The notes below the pieces were generated by a model. The model saw only the letters and a list, made by a program, of their open reading frames with translations. It had not been told where the DNA came from and made no database searches. A stretch of 64,000 nt of DNA from Corallium rubrum. Lineage: Eukaryota > Cnidaria > Anthozoa > Scleralcyonacea > Coralliidae. The number at the start of each line of letters is the position of its first letter. Position 1 is the first letter of the stretch. Location of the stretch: assembly GCA_964035015.1 (NCBI GenBank), contig OZ036006.1, forward strand, positions 10,989,816-11,053,815, in the 5' to 3' direction. Below are positions 56,674 through 64,000 of the stretch, piece by piece. A program made the translations under genes and the position numbers.

Positions 56674-56922
56674 TAGACTGTTCATCGTCCTACTCATACA
56701 CGATTTAGTGCTTGGTTTACTAAATTCATTCATTTTTTGCGGCTTTTCAAAGTTTCCTTTCGTTGTACGGGCTTTGTAAGCAAAATGGCTAACCAAATCC
56801 GTAATCCGGACCGGTCCATTACTGGGAAATTACGGACCGGCACGTGTCGTCTCTCATCCAATCAGAGCACGCAATTCCACCTTATTATATATACAGAACT
56901 CGCGAACAAGCTCTCGGCAACA

Positions 56923-56993
56923 CCCTCCGTGGCTCAGTGGTCAGAGCATTGCCCTAGAATCGCAAGGTCGTGGGTTCAATTCCTGCCGGAAGG
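56923..56993 (+). tRNA. tRNA-like head of another SINE family
   Basis: Acceptor CCCTCCG / CGGAAGG (one mismatch), D stem GCTC / GAGC, anticodon arm TTGCC-CTAGAAT-CGCAA, T arm GTGGG-TTCAATT-CCTGC. Anticodon position AGA. A box GGCTCAGTGGTCAGAGCA and B box GGGTTCAATTCC are clear. A non-tRNA body follows (TGTAGTTGCATTTTCGCAAC, GGTCCCGGTTTGG), so a SINE, in the vigilin intron and antisense to it. Confidence 0.65.
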
Positions 56994-57327
56994 CCTGTGT
57001 AGTTGCATTTTCGCAACTGGTCCCGGTTTGGTCTTAAAATGTATATATTCTACACTCGAATTTCCCTTCACCCAAAATCCTTAGAACATGCTATGTAATC
57101 TAGTGAAATGCCCAATGTTACTTATAATGAACGTAGACATGGTTTGGAAAGTCATCCAAAGTCATTGTTCTATGTTATTGTTCAAGTGTATGGAAATTTG
57201 TGCAACGTCACGGTATTGTATTTTCTGTATAATGAAGCAGTCATCGATCGGGTTTAATTAGTGTGATCCTTCATCGTCACGTGTTGTGGTGCTTCGTCGT
57301 CATGTGTTCATAGAATTTACTTCCATA

Positions 57328-57552
57328 TACAATCTCGTTCCCAGAGCCCACGTTCCCCTTACCCAGCGGGCGGGAAACGAGAGGCTCTGGGATAATCCGT
57401 TCACGCCATCACAGGATTCTTGTTATCCGGAAGAAGAGTTATATAGAGTTCACTGTGTTCATCAGCCAATGAAATATCGATGTGAAACGGATTATCCCAG
57501 AGTCTCTCGTTTCCCGGGTGGGGAACGTGGGCTCTGGGAACGAGATTGTTCC
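57328..57552. mobile_element. Foldback with CAATCTCGTTCCCAGAGCCC arms
   Basis: CAATCTCGTTCCCAGAGCCC and CGTTCCCC on the left, GGGAACGTGGGCTCTGGGAA and CGAGATTG on the right; GGGATAATCCGTT and AACGGATTATCCC inside. It ends about 100 bp from the exon at 57653. Confidence 0.75.
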
Positions 57553-57652
57553 ATATAAGGAACTCCACTGTCTTTCAACATGACCATTACTACAGGTTGA
57601 GAGACAATAGAGCTTCCAAACCATATGTTCTAGTAACTATGATTAGCCTTAC

Positions 57653-57883
57653 CAGATCTTTGACCAGCTTCTCGATCTCGTCTCTGGCTGCATAACAGTT
57701 TTTCTCGTAGCCAGTCAAAGTGATGATGTCAGCGCCTTCGTCACCTTCGGATTTCATGGATGGTACTTGGATCTGCACATCGTGCTCCTTGCGTATCTTG
57801 TCAACCATAACACCCTTGCGACCAATGATCTTTGGATGGTAATTAGGATCAACACTCATGGTAAGCTGGAAGTTGCGAAGTGC
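57653..57883 (-). CDS. HDLBP: Vigilin exon with a KH domain (second last)
   Basis: Acceptor TTTCTCTTTCTCTCAG, 231 bp, donor GTAAGG; phase 0 at both ends, 77 codons. ALRNFQLTMSVDPNYHPKII leads into GRKG (the GxxG loop), then VMVDKIRKEHDVQIQVPS, and DIITLTGYEKNCYAARDEI. The domain is intact with typical lysines in the loop, so RNA binding is expected. Confidence 0.93.
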
Positions 57884-57923
57884 CTGAGAGAAAGAGAAAA
57901 CAAAGAGAGAGTTATTTTATTTT

Positions 57924-58440
57924 AGCATATACCTCGCAGGTGAATAGTGCTTTTCGCGAAATCTGATTGGTTCCTCTGGCTCGGGATATCCTGCACTATT
58001 CACCTGCGGGCAAAACAAGATGGCGGCCAGTTTTGCTTTGTTTACCGAGGCAGGAGATTTTGTTGATAAACAAGGCTCATGTAGTAGAATAACGAGAAAA
58101 GTCAACAAAATTAAGTAGAAGAGTGTCCACAGGTATGTTTCCTTACAATTTTCTAGCCATTATTATATTCAAAAGCTGTAAAAACTGTTTTGTCGACAAA
58201 TAATCGAATACGCCGAGTTGCCAGCGGCCGACGGCGACGGCCGTGTCTTGTTTATACTCTTGTATAAAAATAACGAAAACTATAAGAATGTTAAACTTGT
58301 TATTTCATTTATGAGGTATATGCTAAAACAATTATTCACCTCAGTGTCGGTGAATAGTGTGGATATTCACCTCGCCGAAGCGGCTCGGTGAATATCCAGC
58401 ACTATTCGCCTCCACTTCGGTGAATAATTGTTAATTATTA
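57924..58440. mobile_element. GGTGAATAGTGC-type foldback, full copy
   Basis: GCATATACCTCGCAGGTGA, ATCTGATTGGTTCCTCTGG, AACAAGATGGCGGCC, a unique centre, then GAGGTATATGC and ATTATTCACC hairpins ending AATTGTTAATTATT. It is the inverse of the copy at 16.43-16.88 kb, CCAAT and ATGGCGGC motifs at the same places. Confidence 0.75.
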
Positions 58441-59240
58441 CTCGGGCTACCGCAGGTAGACGAGTCTAGGTTTCGCCTCGGGTTTTTTCCCCTTCTGTGT
58501 CACGCTCTTAGCCTGCTCCGCAGGCATCTCTAATCAGAAAGCGCAGGCTCAAGTCAAGTGCGCACTTAACTTATTCCGCCGTCTCGATCAAGACAAACAT
58601 AATAAGACTTTCCGAAACTGATGCGTGCATGCCAAATGCTTTCTTTCTTTGCTTTCCTGATGTCTGATCAAGTCTTTCTCCTCTCGGATGTATTTTGTGT
58701 TTTCACAGACATAGTTATTGGTCAGTAATGTCGCTGGCAAGTATCTTGATGTTATATACGCTTACGATCTCACACGCCGTATACATGAAGCTGTGTTGAT
58801 ATTTAATACCCGAAGAGACTTGACATATGAACGCTGTACATGTGTGGAAATAATGCTTTCTTTCTTAGCTTTCCTACTGTCTGATGATCAGAGTCTGATC
58901 AAGTCTTTCTCGTCTCGGATGCGTTTTTCGTGTTCACAGACATAGTTTGATATTGGTCAGTAATGTCGCTAGCTGTGTTGATATTTAATACCCGAAGAGA
59001 CTCGACATATGAACGCTGTGTACATGTGTGGAAATACGTTACAAGCAATCGTGTTTTTGTGTATTGCAAATTGCGTTTTCTATCGGAGATTGGATTGTGT
59101 TTTGACTTTTGTCTGTGACCTGAATGTGTTTAAACGGCGGCTTTAGATCTTAGCACTGCATGTGACAACCTGCGCGTGATTTTGCAGTAGCCCGAGTGAA
59201 CGCCTGACCAGGCGTCTTGTTTTATTAAACTTTGCCTACA
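58441..59240. other. Stretch without a recognised gene, with an internal duplication
   Basis: ATATTTAATACCCGAAGAGA and GAACGCTGT-ACATGTGTGG words occur twice (about 58798 and 58982), and TTTCACAGACATAGTT twice (58700, 58936): a direct duplication of some 230 bp. No coding sequence. Confidence 0.5.
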
Positions 59241-59246
59241 ACTTAA

Positions 59247-59836
59247 GGTGGCTCCCTACAGTAAGTTCAATAGAGGACTGGTGACCAGAAATAGGATCGC
59301 TACGCATGCGTAAACAGCGATCTTGTCGTTTCGAAATTCTATGACCGCGTCGACATGGATGTTCGACTTGTAGTCGTTTTCTTCGGTGAATTTTGGTAAA
59401 ATTTTGGAAATAAGTAGTTTATAAAAACTTCTAAAGTATATATAATTTAAAAAAAAATTCATAAGACAGAACTCTTTTAAATCGATAATTTTTATAGCGA
59501 AAAATCTGTCCCTACAACCTACCTTCATTTTTTGCATGGATAATCTCTACAACAATATCTATCATCTCAGCAATTTTTAAGAAAATTCACCGAAGCAAAC
59601 GGAAGACATGCCGCTTCAATTATGCAATATTTGAAAATATACCAAAATTCCAACGTCATTATTACTATGGTAACAGCAAATCATTGAACTTTTTAATAAA
59701 TATTTTGTATCTGCAATAGTTCAGCTATAGTAAGGTCTACTTAGTATTTATCTAACAAATATTTTAAACTTATGAATAACATTAGATAACGAGCGTATGA
59801 AATAGCGCGCATTTATTTAAACTGTAGGCAGCCACC
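59247..59836 (+). mobile_element. TTAA-flanked element family, copy 3 (intact ends)
   Basis: TTAA (59243-59246), GGTGGCTCCCTACAGT..., ACTGTAGGCAGCCACC, TTAA (59837-59840), 590 bp. Same interior order as the copies at 20.3 and 30.5 kb, with ACGCATGCGTAAACAG near the left end. In the vigilin intron. Confidence 0.85.
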
Positions 59837-59840
59837 TTAA

Positions 59841-61300
59841 CAATAATGCGAAAGTAGGCGGGGTAACCACAACAGTTATTACCAATTGCTGTGGGCCCGG
59901 CAACAACATACTTCAGTAAACGAAGTAATACTGTACACCATAGACAAAAAGTTATTTATCTGATTTGAATCATATAGGACTAATTTGTTCTGATTATACT
60001 ATAAAGGTCTGCTACACACGCAGCCTAGTCCCAGGCTCTCTATCTTCGCTGTTTTAATATTTGCACGCTAGCATGGGCGCCCTATGCCCGAGCGCTGCGA
60101 AAGAGCCTAGCAGATTTCGGTAAAATGGTCCCTGATTTTCAAAAAGTGGGCCCTTCTCACCAGGCCCCATCCCGCTCGTAAAAGAATAGAATATATTATT
60201 TTCACAACGGCTACAAAACCAGGTGAGTAATTTTGATTTGTTTTATTACTTGTTCCAACCCAAGAAGAACTTGCTTGACCTCGATATGTGATTCAATTGA
60301 TATTTATACCACTTGACCTGTACTTGAGTATTAATGACGCTGTGTCTTAAATCGATAATTCGTGTTTGCAGAATGTTGTGATTTTGTCGCATTTTGTAAC
60401 GTCGTGTGTATTTAAAATTGAATCGTTTAACAAGTTATTACAACGAATATATTTACGAAGTACAGAAGATATTGAAGGTGATGAACTCATTAAACTTTGG
60501 GTGAACTGCTGCACTTCGAAGACGAAATTTACTGACTTATCGGCCGGTTAATTAAAAGCCCTTATTTTAGAATTTCTTAGTTGCTAAAACGTGCTTGTTT
60601 AAAAGTTACATATGGTGTACCATTTCTTCCCTATTGAAGGTATGTCAAGCGTAAACAATGTGTTTTAACCTTGTCAAGTGTATGAAAATACTGCCATCTT
60701 GAAAATACTGAAATCTGCTAGGCGTTCTAGAGCACCCTGAGCGGTGACGTCAAACCTAGGTACCAGTCTCATCAAATACGTGCGTGCTTTAGAATGACGG
60801 GACGGGGCTCAGCCTCGTTCCCAGGCCATTCTTTTTAACGTCGAGCGGCAGACCGAAATTGTGAGAGGCCTGGAATAAAATGTTTTGCTTGGCCCCAAAT
60901 CTGGCCCCAAATTATACAGGCACCAGACGGTCGTTTGGCGGAAAACTAAGGCAGATAACACTCATCTTGGTCTGCACAATTCTTTATAACATCATATAGC
61001 AAGGTTGGTGTACTGCCGAAACGTGAAAATAGCATATTTCGATTTGTATAAATGCGTTTCAACACAATCACTTCCTATAAACAACCTTTTAACGTAATGT
61101 AAAACAAAGAAACCTACTCGTTTGCTGTCTGCTCTCAAGAAGAAGTTTAAGTGTCCTCGTTCATAAAGATTAAAGAATCCGAGCTCCAGCAGGATTCATG
61201 ATAGATAAAGATGAAAATTTTCCGCTAGTCCTCTCGCTCGATCCCTATTCTGTGACGTCACCAAAATAAGTTCGAGAGAAGAGGACTAGGAACTAGTCTG
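59841..61300. other. Intron sequence without recognised features
   Basis: No exon-like frame with KH residues and no transposon ends recognised. Words such as CCTCGTTCCCAGG (60811) recall foldback families elsewhere in the window. Confidence 0.4.
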
Positions 61301-61309
61301 GACGGGGCT

Positions 61310-61535
61310 GCTACACACGTATTAACGCGCAAGCTGTTCCATGCCCGTAAGCAAGTTGTTACAAAGCTGTTCCAGATTAACAAGTCTAACAGGTTGTTAA
61401 CTTGTAACAGGGTTGATAACTCCAACAGACCTGTGACAATTTATTCCAACAACCTATTACCATGCTGCAGCTAATAAGTTGTTAACAGTCTGAAGCTAAC
61501 AGGGTTGTAGCAGCTCGGATGAACAGCATTGCTAC
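61310..61535. repeat. AACAAGTTGTT-type degenerate repeat tract, copy 1
   Basis: GCAAGTTGTTACAAAGCTG, AACAAGTCTAACAGG, TTAACTTGTAACAGG, AATAAGTTGTTAACAG and related words every 15-25 bp. A (CATA)n run of about 28 bp follows near 61543. Confidence 0.55.
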
Positions 61536-61937
61536 AATATATACATACATACATACATACATACATATACACATACATTGCAAGTGCTTTTCACATCTCA
61601 ATATAACTGTATGGGACAACTGACCTATATATACCCAGAAGATAATCACTCAAGATGGCGTTTTATAGATCCTTTCTCCCATGGTAGTAACTGCTGACCA
61701 TTTTCCTCATAAATGATTATATAAATTACTGAATTGATCGGCCTGCGGGCGCAGCTGAGCCCACAGTCAAATAAACATATTGGGCAGAATGAGGTCAGCG
61801 GTTGCTACCACAAGAGAAAGGACACATATTTCCACCATCTTTGTTCGGTCATTTTTTTGGACGGGACCAGCAGTCCAGTTATATATATAGGTGAGTGCTA
61901 AGAACTAGGATTATATCAGACACTACTGACTACACAC

Positions 61938-62177
61938 CTTATCCTCATTCTCGGCCTCAATTTCATCGACTCGTTTGTTGAGAGCGTTAATGGCGTCGGA
62001 CACATTCTCCCTGGTTCCAGAGACAACGACATCTTCAGATTCATCCTTGGCTGGTGGGATGAGGATATTCACATCAAAATCATTCATCATACCACGAATG
62101 CTGGCGCCTTTCGTACCAATGATGTAACGATGGTAGTCAAATGGAATCTTCACGGTCTCTGTGATTGGAACAAGATC
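61938..62177 (-). CDS. HDLBP: Vigilin exon with a KH domain (third last)
   Basis: Acceptor TTTCTATTTTTTAG, 240 bp, donor GTGTGTAG (a weak GT donor); phase 0 at both ends, 80 codons. DLVPITETVKIPFDYHRYII precedes GTKG, then ASIRGMMNDFDVNILIPP, EDVVVSGTRENVSDAINAL and an acidic VDEIEAENEDK end. Earlier exons must lie beyond the right edge; none were found between 62178 and 64000. Confidence 0.93.
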
Positions 62178-62204
62178 CTAAAAAATAGAAATAAGATTAT
62201 AAAT

Positions 62205-62630
62205 AATTGTCAGTTGTTTGCTGTAAAGTTGTGTTAGTAATACTCAGAAAAACTCTGAGCTCTAAGCGGGACTCGAACCCACAACCTTCTGAATGCTAGC
62301 CAGACGCTCTAACCATTGTGCCACTAGAACTCAGATAGCGGAGCAAGGTTCATTAAGGTACTTATACCTTAGATTGTGCCCAGTCCTTCAGGAACGAGTC
62401 TTAACCGCTCGGTTACAAGTACTTATTGGTCTACAAGTCGCGTTGTAACAGTAAGTTTCCAGTTAAACACTGTTAGTTTGTTTCAGAAATAATAAATTAA
62501 TTTTAATAAGTAAATTAAACACTGTCAGTTAGTTTCAGAAATATTTTTTTTCTGAGTATTACTAACACAGCTTGTACAGCAAACAACTGACAATTATTAC
62601 TAACATCAAGCTGCAATTTCTGAAACTAAC
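62205..62630. mobile_element. SINE-bearing foldback with 13-bp target duplication
   Basis: TAAGATTATAAAT at 62192-62204 and 62631-62643 flank an insert that starts AATTGTCAGTTGTTTGC and ends with the inverse of that word plus TAACATCAAGCTGCAATTTC. The middle is a tRNA-headed SINE (62259-62330). It lies 15 bp from the acceptor of the vigilin exon at 61938-62177, so insertion was recent enough to leave exact duplications and close enough to touch the branch-point region. Confidence 0.8.
62259..62330 (-). tRNA. tRNA-like head of a SINE, copy 3
   Basis: Same cloverleaf as at 14802-14873, D stem weakened (GGCACAATGG), anticodon loop CTAGCAT. Not a functional tRNA. Confidence 0.75.
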
Positions 62631-63138
62631 TAAGATTATAAATGTTATTGTAGACCTTCGCAAAATGAAAATTGCAAATTATAGAGTTTTTTTGGCTTCA
62701 AAGTACTTGTATAACAAAAAATAAATTTGTCTTGCTGGTATTTGCGTTTGGTGAATAACTAGTTGTTTTCGAGTTTTGAACAAACGTTGTCCAATGACAA
62801 CTGTACGTTTGACAGATCAAATCAATAACGAATAGGGGGTGTAACTTTCCATTGTCAATACTTGTCATTGTTCTTTTCACACGGCAGTGTTTGCTTGGAA
62901 TAACTTGTCTTTGGCTTAATTGTGAGAATTGGAATGATCAGCGAACAAGGGTAGTTCACTTCGATATGACCTGCCGAACGCATTTATTTTGAATTTCATG
63001 TTTGCCGTGGCCCGTAAGAATACCAACGTTTGCAAAGTTGAAACTTGAAACGGAAGCAATAACAAGGAAAGTTACAGCTCCTACACGCGTAAAAATGCAC
63101 AGCTTGTTCAGGGTTGTAAACAGGCATGAACAATCAGT

Positions 63139-63449
63139 TGTGCTGCTCGCCGTGAACAATGCTGTGCTGCTCGCCGTGAACAATGCTGTGCTGCCCGCCG
63201 TGAACAATGCTGTGCTGCCCGCCGTGAACAATGCTGTGCTGCCCGCCGTGAACAATGTTGTGCTGCTCGTCGTGAACAATGCTGTGCTGCCCGCCGTGAA
63301 CAATGTTGTGCTGCTCGCCGTGAACAATGCTGTGCTGCTCGCCGTGAACAATGCTGTGCTGCCCGCCGTGAACAATGCTGTGCTGCTCGCCGTGAACAAT
63401 GCTGTGCTGCCCGCCGTGAACAATGCTGTGCCGCTCGCCGTGAACAAGT
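63139..63449 (+). repeat. 24-bp minisatellite, about 13 units
   Basis: Unit GTGAACAATGCTGTGCTG plus CTCGCC or CCCGCC. Variation is mainly CTC/CCC and GCT/GTT. The period is a multiple of three, so frames stay open on both strands (VLLAVNNA; CSRRAAQH), which is not evidence of a gene. Confidence 0.92.
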
Positions 63450-63745
63450 TATCAACAAGTTGTTCACTTATGGTTCGAACAACTTGTTCATGGACAAATC
63501 AACAGTTATGAACAAGTTGTTCCAACAGCACATTTTTATAGCCAACAACGTTGTTCGCACATGATACAACATGTTGTAACAGCATGACGAAATAACAACG
63601 ATGAACAACCCAATGTTACAACAATGGTGAACATGGTTGATGTATCAATACGTTCTTCGGTTGTTACAACATGCGTGAACAACGGTTGTTTCATCAAGCT
63701 GTAACAACTTGTTGAAAGAATGATGAACAATGTTGTTCACATATG
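63450..63745. repeat. AACAAGTTGTT-type degenerate repeat tract, copy 2
   Basis: GAACAAGTTATCAACAAGTT, CGAACAACTTGTTCATGG, ATGAACAAGTTGTTCC, CCAACAACGTTGTTCGC and similar quasi-palindromes at short intervals, adjoining the minisatellite whose units contain GTGAACAATG. Confidence 0.6.
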
Positions 63746-63752
63746 TCAATTT

Positions 63753-63880
63753 AAGAAATGGCTCATGGTTTAGCGTGCTCCATCGAGTTATGGATGCACG
63801 CGGGAAATTGGGAGAGCACGAAAAAATCGTAAGAGTTGGTCGAGGCGTAGCCGGCACACTAAACCATGAGCCATTTCTTT
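63753..63880. repeat. Foldback, arms AAGAAATGGCTCATGGTTTA
   Basis: About 28-bp arms (AAATGGCTCATGGTTTAG and complement) around GAGTTATGGATGCACGCGGG; edges TTTATAACATAG. The last 120 bp of the window show no gene. Confidence 0.75.
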
Positions 63881-64000
63881 TATAACATAGCATTAAATCC
63901 TTTCACAAGCCGGCGAATCGTTTTGGTTGTTGTGTTTTTCTACTTTCGTAGCTAAGTCTTTTTTGTTCACTAAAATCCAACCAAAAGGACAGTTTAAACT

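Noticed and set aside
62178..64000. More vigilin exons at the right edge
   Set aside because: No frame with a GxxG loop or other KH residues on the minus strand; the region is SINE, minisatellite and foldback.

Overview
The window is animal nuclear DNA. It has spliced genes with GT-AG introns, very high repeat content, dozens of foldback (palindromic) elements and a wide range of transposons. The mix of a vigilin gene, an AID/APOBEC-like deaminase, a DUF4419 protein, Penelope-like elements and CCAAT-bearing foldbacks suggests a cnidarian, most likely a stony coral. That assignment is inference; no database could be searched.

Layout. 1-3 kb: CAA and pentamer arrays, then a single-exon DUF4419 gene on the minus strand with one frameshift. 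3-6 kb: a Penelope-like retroelement with a 12-bp target duplication, inserted in a dispersed repeat. 6.2-11.3 kb: a GAAGT-type pentamer array and a 2.4-kb TACTAA hexamer array broken 13 times by the same hairpin-forming cassette. 11.3-31 kb: essentially gene-free, with pogo-like, TTAA-flanked and other non-autonomous elements, tRNA-headed SINEs, a LINE tail and many foldbacks. 31.2-33.2 kb: a 5'-truncated Ty3/gypsy element (RNase H, integrase, 3' LTR) on the minus strand.

34.5-45.3 kb, plus strand: the most interesting locus. A run of short symmetric phase-1 exons (60, 75 and 99 bp, several of them recent tandem copies) precedes a 620-bp terminal exon encoding a complete AID/APOBEC-like zinc deaminase domain (HAE and PCSVC motifs). 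The phases fit, giving a modelled protein of about 339 residues with a tandem-repeated acidic N-terminal tail. Introns are crowded with MITEs, a 5S-derived SINE and TA repeats.

46.9-49.1 kb: a very young 1.9-kb LTR element without coding capacity, inside a TA microsatellite. 49.3-49.7 kb: a palindromic Penelope-type element with a 13-bp target duplication and hammerhead-like cores. 51.5-52.4 kb: a broken zinc-finger-like sequence preceded by the same repeat that lies upstream of the DUF4419 gene.

52.8-62.2 kb, minus strand: the last four coding exons of a vigilin (multi-KH RNA-binding) gene, all phase 0. The introns carry a polypyrimidine tract, a duplicated exon fragment and stacked foldback elements; earlier exons lie beyond 64 kb. 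The window ends with a 24-bp minisatellite and a foldback. No CRISPR array, prokaryotic operon or rRNA gene is present.
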